From an uncultured Clostridia bacterium (GTDB lineage Bacteria; Bacillota; Clostridia; Oscillospirales; CAG-272): 15,772 nt of DNA. The stretch covers positions 1 through 15,772 of the forward strand of contig CALDMI010000050.1 in NCBI GenBank assembly GCA_937914815.1, in the 5' to 3' direction. Below, in pieces: positions 6,501-14,549 of the stretch. Each line of letters opens with the position of its first letter. The stretch's first letter is position 1. The position numbers and the translations under genes were made by a program. The notes beneath the pieces were generated by a model. The model was not told the origin of the DNA. It searched no databases and was given only the letters and a program-made list of their open reading frames with translations.

Positions 6501-6893
6501 GCATGGCAGTATATGCAGTGGCAGACGAGCGCAGAGGTCGAGGCTGACTACGGTAACAAGATGGTCGCCCTCATAGGACCCTCCGCAAAGTACAACGCGG
6601 CAAATATCAACGCAATAAAGAACCTCTCGTGGACAGCGTCTGAGCGCGCCGCAATAGAGGACCAGATAACCCACATGGCGTCCATAGTAAACTATCCCGG
6701 CTCCTATATTATAGGAAGATACATGAAGTTCGCGTTCCTCGCCGTCGTAAACGACTCCGCGGTGCCCGCCGACTCCATGAACGGATATATAGATGCTATC
6801 AACGCCGAGATAACGAGAAAACGCTCCGAGTTCAATCTTCCGACTCTGAAATCGGATGAGGAGCCCCCGAAGACCCAGGACGAAAATAACTGA
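3576..6893 (+). CDS. Large secreted solute-binding protein with two N-terminal beta-sandwich modules
   Basis: Predicted extracellular sugar-capture protein for the adjacent CUT1 importer; 1,105 residues, against about 400-550 for an ordinary family-1 binding protein. Residues 1-29 form a Sec signal peptide (basic start, hydrophobic core, cleavage near TTSA/AQ). There is no lipobox cysteine, which is unusual because Gram-positive binding proteins are normally lipoproteins. Two beta-rich modules resembling carbohydrate-binding or galactose-binding folds follow, at about 85-295 and 318-605. Both end with a similar SI-x-x-(V/I)PADS strand (PADS at 290 and 600), suggesting duplication. The second is interrupted by a helical insert (about 468-582). 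The binding-protein domain spans about 648-1105: NVWLATGRDQ at its start, GPDVYMGLGSADV near 701, a FYRMDIL segment near 808, then PETWDELL. It is the first gene of the operon, 14 nt before a permease. The ligand is unknown; an oligosaccharide is inferred. The CBM-like assignment is from pattern only. Confidence 0.85.
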   Translation: MKRPLFRKVICLVLSVTLLMGALGFTTSAAQYKPDDTSSSLDEMKSLVNAESYAAYIAENGKLLRPGMTRIPVDIMTFTGNAQKASESAARTSYDKDKSKWENFGDNWENTLYLPATGSVTWHFNIPDGADSLYYISIEYFSCVTDESSISTIERKFRIDDTVPFSEASYISLSKTWRYAAHSTETSEAPGVADSYDVSYETREDGYFKIVTLVKDGKRTVTTYRIEQDINGNSMAPQSEQVADWQSYYVQDTTGYYHGYFQFYLLNGSHTLTLAAQREPVMIKSITLVPADSEEDTLDSYENVKKEYEANGYAPATGGKITTIQAEFPDMVSDSSVNASNDNTSAATFPVASKAQLYNVIGETSYNTVGQWAAYKFSVDKTGLYKLAMRYKQDALQGMYICRTLKLAGGDYGLPDGTATVPFAEAYNCQFNYSKEWQSTVVADGDGNEFEFYFEEGVEYTLVLECSLGTLKELIQRVENSLNIVNDCYLKILQLTGSEPDEYRDYKFDEIMPDVLYNLLVQAKELVAVKEEFVKLCKTDGSHIATLKTVAVLLDTMGSDYGDNIARNLSTMKSYLGTLGTWVNSSKQSSMMVDSISVIPADSDDSVIPKANAGFFQSLWFEIQSFFYSFVVDYDNMGLTTVPDPDTPNINVWLATGRDQSQIWRTMIDAQGGFTESTGVAVTLKLVTAGTLLPSILSGKGPDVYMGLGSADVINYAIRDAVVGISGNDPLLSDEDNAVFNTTYYTYKGENGDYENTTEYRGEAGLTYVSNHYDEAVEGNYVKAAMDTVQLLGVTYGIPQEMGFSMMFYRMDILANLGAEVPETWDELLALLPVLQSNNMNIGINYTLALEFMIYQAGGNMWKYPDNPQYAGSKIDLDSDIAIASFERVCSWYTDYSFPVTYDAANRFRTGEMPIVVGDYSSLYNQLTVYATEIQGMWEFSSLPGTVREDGTYDYSSIANITASVMLHGCENTLAAWQYMQWQTSAEVEADYGNKMVALIGPSAKYNAANINAIKNLSWTASERAAIEDQITHMASIVNYPGSYIIGRYMKFAFLAVVNDSAVPADSMNGYIDAINAEITRKRSEFNLPTLKSDEEPPKTQDENN

Positions 6894-6907
6894 TAAGGAG
6901 AACGACA

Positions 6908-7858
6908 ATGTCTAAAGTAAATGCCGAAGCCAAACGGCCCGTGGCACGTTCGGAAATGAGCAAGCTTGCATGGACATGGAAGGAAATGAAGAGAAACAAG
7001 GTCGCGTACTTCATGCTTGCGCCCTTCTTCCTCCTCTTCATAATCTTCACCATTCTCCCTGTTATACTCTCGATGTTCCTGAGCCTTACGGACTTCAATA
7101 TGCTTCAGATGCCGAACATGGTATGGTTCGACAACTTCACGCGCCTTTTCCTTGAGGACGAGATATTCCTGATAGCCTGCAAGAACACGCTCATCTTCGC
7201 GGCTATCACGGGACCGGTTTCCTACATGCTCTCGCTCCTCATAGCGTGGTTTATAAACGAGCTTCCCCCGAAAATCCGCTCGGTTGTCACGCTTATATTC
7301 TACGCACCTTCAATTTCCGGTCAGGTCTACCTTATATGGAAGACCCTCTTCTCCTCGGACGCTTACGGTTGGGTAAACGCCACGATGATGAAGCTCGGAC
7401 TTATATCCTCTCCCATTCTCTGGTTTGAGGATGCCGATTATGTAATGCCTCTCTGTATAGTGGTTGCTCTCTGGACCTCGCTCGGTACGGCGTTCCTGTC
7501 GTTCATAGCAGGCTTCCAGACAATAGACCGCTCACTTTATGAGGCGGCGGCTGTCGACGGAATAAAGAACCGCTGGCAGGAGCTGTGGTATATAACCCTC
7601 CCGACAATGAAGCCGCAGCTGATGTTCGGCGCGGTCCTCTCGATAACCTCCTCCTTCGGCTTCGGAGCTATCGTTACCGCTCTTTGCGGATTCCCGTCGG
7701 TCGACTATGCCGCGCATACGATAATGCACCATCTTGATGACTACGGCGGCTCCCGTTACGAGGTCGGATACGCCTCGGCTATCGCTGTCGTGCTGTTCGT
7801 TATCATGTTCTCATGTAACATCATCATCAAGAAAGCATTGGCAAAGGTAGGTACATAA
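6908..7858 (+). CDS. CUT1 sugar ABC transporter permease, MalF/UgpA-like (pair 1)
   Basis: Integral membrane subunit of a binding-protein-dependent sugar importer. The 316-residue protein has a basic cytoplasmic N-terminus, a first membrane segment at about 33-58 and further hydrophobic segments to the C-terminus, consistent with six spans. The EAA loop that docks the ATPase is clear at residues 212-236: EAAAVDG followed by the LPTMKP ending. The loop after the third span has the usual MalF-type form (GWVNATMMKLGL). It starts 14 nt after the binding-protein gene with an AAGGAG site, and its stop codon is one base from the next start, so translation of the two permeases is probably coupled. 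It should form a heterodimer with the next gene product. Substrate is not predictable. Confidence 0.93.
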   Translation: MSKVNAEAKRPVARSEMSKLAWTWKEMKRNKVAYFMLAPFFLLFIIFTILPVILSMFLSLTDFNMLQMPNMVWFDNFTRLFLEDEIFLIACKNTLIFAAITGPVSYMLSLLIAWFINELPPKIRSVVTLIFYAPSISGQVYLIWKTLFSSDAYGWVNATMMKLGLISSPILWFEDADYVMPLCIVVALWTSLGTAFLSFIAGFQTIDRSLYEAAAVDGIKNRWQELWYITLPTMKPQLMFGAVLSITSSFGFGAIVTALCGFPSVDYAAHTIMHHLDDYGGSRYEVGYASAIAVVLFVIMFSCNIIIKKALAKVGT

Positions 7859-7859
7859 G

Positions 7860-8741
7860 ATGGCAAAAGATAAAAAGCTCCGTACCCGGGGTCACAGGGT
7901 CGTGCTTAACCGTTCTGCCGGCGGCGATACCGGTATAACGATAATGCTCACCATTCTGGGTGCCTTCATGTTCCTCCCCATGTACTATGTCGTCATCCAG
8001 TCACTGAAGCCATTGGACGAACTCTTCATGTTCCCCCCGCGCTTCTACGTCATAAACCCTACGTTTGAAAACTTCTCGGATCTGTTCACCCTCATGAGCG
8101 ACTCGTGGGTGCCGTTCTCGAGATACATATTCAACACCGTGTTCATAACGATATGCGGTACTCTCGGAAACCTTATCTTCGCCTCCATGGCGGCGTACTC
8201 TCTTGCGAAGCTCCGCTTCCCGGGCAGAAACGCGATATTCCAGGTAATCGTCATGTCCCTTATGTTCCATTCGACGGTAAACCAGGTGACTCACTTCATA
8301 ATCCTTTCCGCCTTCGGCTGGATAGATACCTACCTCTCGATAATCGTCCCCTCTATGGCGACGACGATAGGTCTTTACCTTATGAAGCAGTTCATGGAGA
8401 CCTCCGTTCCGGATACGGTTCTTGAGTCCGCGCGTCTCGACGGCGCGAGCGAGTTCCGCACTTACCTTACAATAGCGATGCCTATGGTAAAGCCCGCATG
8501 GCTGACGCTTATAATCGAGTGCTTCAAGAACCTCTGGAACTCCGGTTCGTCGATTTACATTCATTCGGAGGAGCTGAAGACCTTCAACTACGCGATACAG
8601 CAGATAGTTTCCGGCGGTATAGCCCGTTCGGGCGCCGGCGCGGCTGCTACGGTCGTCATGATGCTCGTTCCGATACTGGTATTCGTCTTAAACCAGAGCC
8701 AGATAATCGAGACGATGGGCTCTTCGGGTATGAAGGATTAA
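7860..8741 (+). CDS. CUT1 sugar ABC transporter permease, MalG/UgpE-like (pair 1)
   Basis: Partner permease of the preceding gene product; 293 residues with about six membrane spans. The N-terminal segment FMFLPMYYVVIQSLKP (about 36-51) is the typical MalG-type first span ending, followed by an extracytoplasmic stretch with NPTFENFSDLF. The EAA motif is at about 189-212: ESARLDGAS then IAMPMVKP. It starts one base after the upstream stop (TAAG ATG), with a weaker AAGGTAGG ribosome binding site inside the end of the upstream gene, which supports translational coupling. The MalG-like class is clear; substrate is unknown. No ATPase gene is adjacent. Confidence 0.93.
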   Translation: MAKDKKLRTRGHRVVLNRSAGGDTGITIMLTILGAFMFLPMYYVVIQSLKPLDELFMFPPRFYVINPTFENFSDLFTLMSDSWVPFSRYIFNTVFITICGTLGNLIFASMAAYSLAKLRFPGRNAIFQVIVMSLMFHSTVNQVTHFIILSAFGWIDTYLSIIVPSMATTIGLYLMKQFMETSVPDTVLESARLDGASEFRTYLTIAMPMVKPAWLTLIIECFKNLWNSGSSIYIHSEELKTFNYAIQQIVSGGIARSGAGAAATVVMMLVPILVFVLNQSQIIETMGSSGMKD

Positions 8742-8753
8742 AGGAGGCAGAGG

Positions 8754-10931
8754 ATGAAAAAGAATATACTCATAAAAGCTCTTCTGCTTGCGCTCGTGCT
8801 TCTGACCGTGCTCGGCGCCGTGAGCGTCGCGGCATTCGAGCCCTACGATACCTACACCTATTCGATAGACGGCGAGGCACTGAAATCCCCGACGGCATAT
8901 TCGGTCTACAATTCCTATGTCTCGGCTGATATGGGCATAACCGGCGGTGAGTTCGGAGACACTCCGCTCGCCGCGTCCTCCGACCTCTTCACGGACGAGG
9001 ACGGAAACGTCTACATCGCCGATACCGGAAACGACCGTATAGTCGTCCTCGATAAGTACTTCCGCATGTCCGGCGTCATCCAGTCATATACCGACGAGAA
9101 CGGAAAGGTGCAGAAGCTCTCGAAGCCCGAGGGACTCTATGTCACCGATTCGCGCGTCATGGTAGACGGCTCGAGCCGCATATACGTCTGCGATACAGGC
9201 AACAAGAGAATAGTAATCTTCAACCGTCAGACCCTCGCATATGAGAAAACGATAGAGAAGCCCTCGGACAATGTCCTTGCTTCCTCTGCGTTTGTTCCCA
9301 CTGCGATAGCGGTAGACCTCTACGGCAGAATTTTCATAGTCTCGACACAGTGCTATGAGGGCGTTATAGTCATGTCGGAAAACGGCGGCTTTACCGGTTT
9401 CATAGGAGCACAGAAGGTTACGTATAACCTTATCGAGATGATATGGCGTAAGTTCCAGAGCAAGGAACAGCAGCAGGCGTCCATTCGTAATATCTCGGTT
9501 TCCTACAATAATATAACCGTTGATAAGGACGGCTTCATATATGTGACCTCCGATAAGGTCGATAAGGCACAGCAGCTCGCCGCAATAAAGTCTAAGGGAG
9601 CGACTTATTCTCCTGTAAAGAAGCTGAACTCCGCCGGTGCACAGATAATGAAGCGTAACGGATTCTTTGACCCCGGCGGGGAAGTGGATGTGCTCGAGGC
9701 ATCCGAGGTGTCGACGATAATCGATATCGCGATAGGCGCCGAGTACTCATGGACGATAGTGGACTCAAAGCGTTCGAGGTTTTTCACCTACGACCAGAAC
9801 GGTAACCTCCTCTTCGCCTACGGCGATACGGGTGACCAGCTCGGAAACGCGGAGAAGCTCGTTTCGATATCCTATCAGGTGATAGACGGCGTCTACTATT
9901 TCGTGACGCTCGATAACGCCGTCACCGGATATAAGATTACGGTCTATACTCCCACCGAGTACTGCAACACCATAATGAGCGCACTCTCAAATGAAAATGC
10001 TCATAACTATTCCGAGTCGATAGCCTACTGGCAGGATGTCCTGACAAGAAACAATAACTTCGACCTCGCTTATATAGGAATAGGTAAGGCGCTTTACAGC
10101 CAGGGCAAATATGAGGAAGCAATGGATATGCTCTCCAACGCCTATGAGACAAAGTATTATTCGGATGCCTTCTCTCAGACGCGTAAGGACGTCCTCCAGA
10201 AATGGCTTCTTCTAATACTTGTCGGCGTCATAGCTCTGATAGTCCTTATAGCAAAGTTCCTCGGCTATGCAAAGCGCAAGAACAAGGCAACCTCTCTTAA
10301 AGTAGGAAAGAAGACCTACTGGGAGGAGCTGCTGTACGGCTTCCACCTTATGGTCCACCCGTTCGACGGCTTCTGGGATCTGAAGCATGAGAAGCGCGGT
10401 TCGGTCCGCGCCGCGACGACGATTCTCGTCGCCACGATTCTCGCGTTCTTCTACCAGTCCATTGGGCGCGGCTATGTCTTCAACCCGAAGGGCGAATACA
10501 GCACGATCTTCGTACAGATCATCGCCGTGACGGTGCCTGTCCTTCTCTGGTGTGTCTCGAACTGGTGCCTGACGACGCTCTTTGACGGCGAGGGCTCGTT
10601 CCGCGATATAGTTATCGCGACCTGCTATTCTCTCGCTCCTCTCCCCGCGTTCGTCATTCTTTCGACCATCCTTACGAATATCCTTACGACGAGTGAGGGC
10701 TCTATCGTAAACCTCCTTGTTGTGTTCGGATATATCTGGGTCGGATACCTTCTCTTCTTCGGTATGCTTGTAACGCATGACTACTCGCTCGGAAAGAATT
10801 TCTTGATAACCATATTCACAATAGTTGCGATGGCGGTAATAATGTTCGTCGCAATGCTGTTCTCCAATCTTGTTATCCAGATGGTGACCTTCATCGCCTC
10901 GATATTCACGGAAATAGGGAACAGGATATAG
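8754..10931 (+). CDS. NHL-repeat/TPR protein with C-terminal YIP1-type membrane domain
   Basis: A 725-residue envelope protein of unknown biochemical role. Residues 1-27 look like a signal peptide or first membrane segment. Residues about 70-400 contain NHL-type beta-propeller repeats, e.g. DEDGNVYIADTGNDRIVVLD (81-100), SRIYVCDTGNKRIVIF (141-156) and VDKDGFIYVTSD (256-267). Residues about 415-475 look like one or two TPR units (YSESIAYWQDVL, then GKYEEAMDMLSNAY). A membrane segment follows at 484-504, then a YIP1-like domain: the HPFDGFWDLKHEKRGS signature (535-550) and about five hydrophobic segments to residue 715. The propeller and TPR part should lie outside the cell. It starts 12 nt after the permease gene with an AAAGGAGG site. 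From memory, YIP1 proteins recur beside CUT1 permeases in related Firmicutes operons. A scaffold, sensor or transporter accessory role is inference. Confidence 0.82.
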   Translation: MKKNILIKALLLALVLLTVLGAVSVAAFEPYDTYTYSIDGEALKSPTAYSVYNSYVSADMGITGGEFGDTPLAASSDLFTDEDGNVYIADTGNDRIVVLDKYFRMSGVIQSYTDENGKVQKLSKPEGLYVTDSRVMVDGSSRIYVCDTGNKRIVIFNRQTLAYEKTIEKPSDNVLASSAFVPTAIAVDLYGRIFIVSTQCYEGVIVMSENGGFTGFIGAQKVTYNLIEMIWRKFQSKEQQQASIRNISVSYNNITVDKDGFIYVTSDKVDKAQQLAAIKSKGATYSPVKKLNSAGAQIMKRNGFFDPGGEVDVLEASEVSTIIDIAIGAEYSWTIVDSKRSRFFTYDQNGNLLFAYGDTGDQLGNAEKLVSISYQVIDGVYYFVTLDNAVTGYKITVYTPTEYCNTIMSALSNENAHNYSESIAYWQDVLTRNNNFDLAYIGIGKALYSQGKYEEAMDMLSNAYETKYYSDAFSQTRKDVLQKWLLLILVGVIALIVLIAKFLGYAKRKNKATSLKVGKKTYWEELLYGFHLMVHPFDGFWDLKHEKRGSVRAATTILVATILAFFYQSIGRGYVFNPKGEYSTIFVQIIAVTVPVLLWCVSNWCLTTLFDGEGSFRDIVIATCYSLAPLPAFVILSTILTNILTTSEGSIVNLLVVFGYIWVGYLLFFGMLVTHDYSLGKNFLITIFTIVAMAVIMFVAMLFSNLVIQMVTFIASIFTEIGNRI

Positions 10932-10938
10932 CTTTGGC

Positions 10939-10945
10939 AGGAGGT
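10939..10945 (+). promoter_or_regulatory. Ribosome binding site deciding the DUF5696-like start
   Basis: AGGAGGT ends 6 nt before ATG 10952. An in-frame TTG at 10934 overlaps this site and would start upstream of it, so 10952 is the true start; it also gives a clean signal peptide. Confidence 0.85.
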
Positions 10946-10951
10946 AAAGAT

Positions 10952-13900
10952 ATGATTAAAAATAGAATAATATCGACTGCTTTGGCTCTTGTCATGGTAT
11001 TCGGAATATTCGCCGCGGTTGTCCCGCTCCGTGCGGACGCGGCATACTCCGACACCGTGTATACGGAAGAAAAGCTTACAGACGACGAGATAAAGGCTGT
11101 CGTCTCCGCGGCTCTTGACTACAACTTCTCCTCGGCAGAGGAAATGCTGACTTACGAGCTCGGAAAGGGCTATCTCATGGCGGTGAATTCCGCGAACGGA
11201 ACATATACGATGTATGTGAACCGCTATACCGGTGTTCTCTACTATGTGAATAACCTCACAGGTCAGATACTTACGAGCAACCCCTACGATGTCGGCTATA
11301 CATCGAATGGACGAAAGCTCTCGCTTGATAACCGCCGCACTCTCATGAGCCAGATAACCGCGTCCTTCTTCGAGACTGCGAACCCCGCGAACAAGTACGA
11401 TTACGGAAGCACGAGATGGGCGGCAGAGGAGTGCCAGATAGATGTGAAGCGTATTGTCGGCGGTATCCGCGTGAATTACGCTCTCGGCGATACCTCGGTG
11501 CGCTTCCTCCTTCCCGGAATGATACTCTCGGACAGCTTTGAGAACAATATCTTAAAGCCCATGGTCGCGACGCTTGTCACCTATCTTGACGAGTACTGCC
11601 GCGATGAGGGAGATACCGATACAGACTTCTCCTTCTTCGATAATGACGAGTATGAGTCGTATGCCTACGGCTGCGTCGACATCACCGCGCTGAAATCCTA
11701 CCTTAATGAGATGCAGGCACTCTATACCGCGACCGTGCATGACGAGGATGTATTCGACGCTATGGAGGCGGTTGTCCGTGCAATAAGACTTATAACCAAC
11801 CCCTATAGCCAGAAGACCCCCGTCCGCCACAATGCGACCGGCGCTACCGATATAGCAAACAGCATATACGAGCAGTACCCGGTAACAAAGGAAAACGACG
11901 GAACGACGGCAATCTATGAGTACAGGCGTGACGCCGTCGTCGCACAGAAGAGATCCGACTCCGCGCTCATAACCACCTATTGCCCGGATTACACGTTCAC
12001 AATGATGTATGAGGACGAGGAGAGATGCGGATATACGGATGACAGCGAGCAGAAGCCGGTTGTACGCTGTGCCCTTGAGTACACCTTCAATTCGGACGGC
12101 TCCCTGTCCATACGCCTCCCGGCGAGCTCGATAAACTTCGACGAGACGGTATATACCCTCACTTCAATTATCCCCGTGCGCTACTTCGGTGCCGGAGATA
12201 TGACAAACGACGGATATATCTTCTATCCCGACGGCTCGGGAACCGTTATGAACTTCTCGGACTTCTACTCTGATACGAAGAAGGTCGGCGTTTCGCTGAA
12301 CTCCCCCGTGTACGGCAACGACTACTGTTACTCGAACATAACCGGACAGCACCGTCAGCAGATAACGATGCCGGTGTACGGTGTCGTGAATACCGTGAAT
12401 GCAAACGAGCGTACCTACCGTATATACGGCGTGAACGAGGTGAGCAACGGCTACTTTGCGATACTTGAAGAGGGCGCGGCTCTTGCCTCCCTCTGCTATG
12501 AGTCCGGAGGATCGCAGAACAAGTACGCGAATGCGTATGCGCGCTATAACCCGTACCCCTCGGATGACTATTCGCTCCCCGGAACCTCCGCGGTCTATAC
12601 AATGGTCTCCGAATCAAAGTATACGGGCTCCTATGTGACGAGAATAACAATGCTTACCGACGATACCGTCGGCGAGAAATCGGTTGCCTCCTACGGTAGC
12701 GCGGGCTACTATCCCGCGAGCTATGTCGGCATGGCGACCTGCTACCGGAATTATCTGAAATCCCGCGGAGAGCTTACAAAGCTCGAAACGGTGAGCGGAG
12801 ACATCCCGCTTTACATCGAGGCTCTCGGAGCTATGGATGTAATAAAGAAGATTCTCACATTCCCGATAACCGTTTCGGTACCGCTTACGACCTTTGACGA
12901 TGTGGCGAGCATGTATGAGCAGCTCTCCGCGCCGAAGGAGTATCTCGCCGCCCTCGCAGAGAAGAGCAGGGCAGATGCAGAGGCAACGGATGATGTAACC
13001 CTCCGTGAGCAGTATATCGCCACGGCGGAAAAGTACGAGGCGCTCATATCCGAGGTTGAGGCGATAAAGAATATCAACTTCCGCCTGACCGGATTTACTA
13101 ACGGCGGTATGGACGCGACCTATCCGACGCGCCTGAAATGGCAGCGCTCCTGCGGAGGAAAGAGCGGATTTTCCGATCTTGTAAGCACCGCCGCAACGGT
13201 GAGCGAGAAGGACGGATATCACTTCGGCGTATATCCCGACTTCGATATGCAGTATATCAACCGTACCTCGCTCTTTGACGGTATATCCGTGCGCGGCAAT
13301 GTCTCCCGCATGGTTGATAACCGCTATGCGTCAAAGCAGATATACGAGTCCGTGGCGCAGGAGTTCGCCTCCTCCTATTCGCTCGTTATCTCCTCCGACT
13401 CTCTCGATAACCTCTATTCAAAGTTCGACAGTCAGTATTCAAAATACGCCCTGAAATCGATTTCGTTCTCGACTCTCGGCTCTGACCTCAACTCGAACTT
13501 CGACGAGAAGGACCCCATAAACCGTGAAGAGTCCATGAGTAATGTTCTCGCCCTCCTCGCGAGAGTGAAGAACACCTCCGGCTATGACATCATGGTCGAC
13601 AGCGGAAATGCGTATACGCTGAAATATGCCTCTCATATCCTCAATATCGCGACGGACTCCAGCCACTTCAGATACGCGTCATATGCCGTGCCGTTCATCG
13701 GCATGGTGCTTCATGGGTATGTGAATTATGCCGGCTCCCCGATAAACTACGCGGGCTCGCCCGAGTATGAGTTGCTCCGCTCGATAGAGAACGGCGCGTA
13801 CCTCTATTACATACTCTGCGCGCAGAACTCCGCGGAGATGAAAGATGACGAGGACCTCAGCGATTATTACGGAGTTGACTACGATAACTGGTACAGCAAT

Positions 13901-14536
13901 ATTCTCACAACCTACGGAGAGCTGAACAGCGTCCTTCGCGACCTGCAGACCTACGAGATAACAAACCATGTTGTCCTGAAGGCAGAGAGACAGGTTGAGG
14001 AATCTGAGTCGGCAGCAAACTATGTGAGACTGAAGGCAGAGATAGTCTCTCTCCTCCGTTCACAGTCGGCTGAGAGAATAGACGAGGCGTTCCGTGAGAT
14101 GAAGGGCGACCCCGCAAACATCGGTCGCGGCGTAAAGGTTACGTATAACCGTGACACGCTGCTTTCGCAGTTTGCCGATGTCCTCCGCCTCGATGTGTCC
14201 GAGCTCGGCGATGAGTTCCTCGCGGAGATAGACGCCGTGATAGCCGAGTATACGGCAGAGTACCCCGGCACATCCGAGAACCCATATGTCCTTGATATCT
14301 CGGAGATAGACTATAAGTCGCAGTACTCCTATATCACGGATTCCTTCGCACTTGATAGGGACTATAAGTTCACCGATTACACCTGCTATAACGGCAATGT
14401 CGTCATGGTCACATATTCCGACGGCGAGCACGAGGTGTCATTCATACTGAACTACAATATCTTCACCGTAAATGTAACTCTTGACTCCGGGCATACCTAC
14501 ACGCTCGGAAGATATGAGTATGTAAGAATAGGATAA
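10952..14536 (+). CDS. Secreted DUF5696-like protein, possible glycosidase-type fold
   Basis: A 1,194-residue exported protein; residues 1-30 are a Sec signal peptide ending ADA/AYSD. The N-terminal half (to about 420) is beta-rich, with a YVNRYTGVLYYVNN segment resembling the domain that precedes the barrel in DUF5696 proteins. I recognise the family from FYPDGSGTVMNF (426-435 region), then SVPLTTFDD (645) and FTNGGMDATYP (716-719 region), YPDFDMQY (761) and a late DSSHFRYASYAVPF...VLHG segment (902-922). Together these suggest a TIM-barrel-like, glycoside-hydrolase-type core. An Ala/Glu-rich helical insert (661-703) splits the LTTF and NGG motifs. Acidic residues near 727-765 and 902 could be catalytic, but no proven catalytic pair is known to me. 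There is no C-terminal anchor. It starts 20 nt after the YIP1 gene stop. Glycan processing or binding outside the cell is inferred from the neighbourhood. Confidence 0.75.
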   Translation: MIKNRIISTALALVMVFGIFAAVVPLRADAAYSDTVYTEEKLTDDEIKAVVSAALDYNFSSAEEMLTYELGKGYLMAVNSANGTYTMYVNRYTGVLYYVNNLTGQILTSNPYDVGYTSNGRKLSLDNRRTLMSQITASFFETANPANKYDYGSTRWAAEECQIDVKRIVGGIRVNYALGDTSVRFLLPGMILSDSFENNILKPMVATLVTYLDEYCRDEGDTDTDFSFFDNDEYESYAYGCVDITALKSYLNEMQALYTATVHDEDVFDAMEAVVRAIRLITNPYSQKTPVRHNATGATDIANSIYEQYPVTKENDGTTAIYEYRRDAVVAQKRSDSALITTYCPDYTFTMMYEDEERCGYTDDSEQKPVVRCALEYTFNSDGSLSIRLPASSINFDETVYTLTSIIPVRYFGAGDMTNDGYIFYPDGSGTVMNFSDFYSDTKKVGVSLNSPVYGNDYCYSNITGQHRQQITMPVYGVVNTVNANERTYRIYGVNEVSNGYFAILEEGAALASLCYESGGSQNKYANAYARYNPYPSDDYSLPGTSAVYTMVSESKYTGSYVTRITMLTDDTVGEKSVASYGSAGYYPASYVGMATCYRNYLKSRGELTKLETVSGDIPLYIEALGAMDVIKKILTFPITVSVPLTTFDDVASMYEQLSAPKEYLAALAEKSRADAEATDDVTLREQYIATAEKYEALISEVEAIKNINFRLTGFTNGGMDATYPTRLKWQRSCGGKSGFSDLVSTAATVSEKDGYHFGVYPDFDMQYINRTSLFDGISVRGNVSRMVDNRYASKQIYESVAQEFASSYSLVISSDSLDNLYSKFDSQYSKYALKSISFSTLGSDLNSNFDEKDPINREESMSNVLALLARVKNTSGYDIMVDSGNAYTLKYASHILNIATDSSHFRYASYAVPFIGMVLHGYVNYAGSPINYAGSPEYELLRSIENGAYLYYILCAQNSAEMKDDEDLSDYYGVDYDNWYSNILTTYGELNSVLRDLQTYEITNHVVLKAERQVEESESAANYVRLKAEIVSLLRSQSAERIDEAFREMKGDPANIGRGVKVTYNRDTLLSQFADVLRLDVSELGDEFLAEIDAVIAEYTAEYPGTSENPYVLDISEIDYKSQYSYITDSFALDRDYKFTDYTCYNGNVVMVTYSDGEHEVSFILNYNIFTVNVTLDSGHTYTLGRYEYVRIG

Positions 14537-14549
14537 GGAGGAGAGAGCA

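Noticed and set aside
5658..6908. 416-codon open frame on the minus strand
   Set aside because: It is antisense to the well-supported binding-protein domain, has no credible ribosome binding site or domain, and is explained by the codon bias (few TTA, CTA and TCA codons) of the sense gene.
10934..10951. TTG start (10934) for the DUF5696-like protein
   Set aside because: The TTG precedes and its codons overlap the AGGAGGT ribosome binding site; ATG 10952 is correctly spaced and begins a signal peptide.
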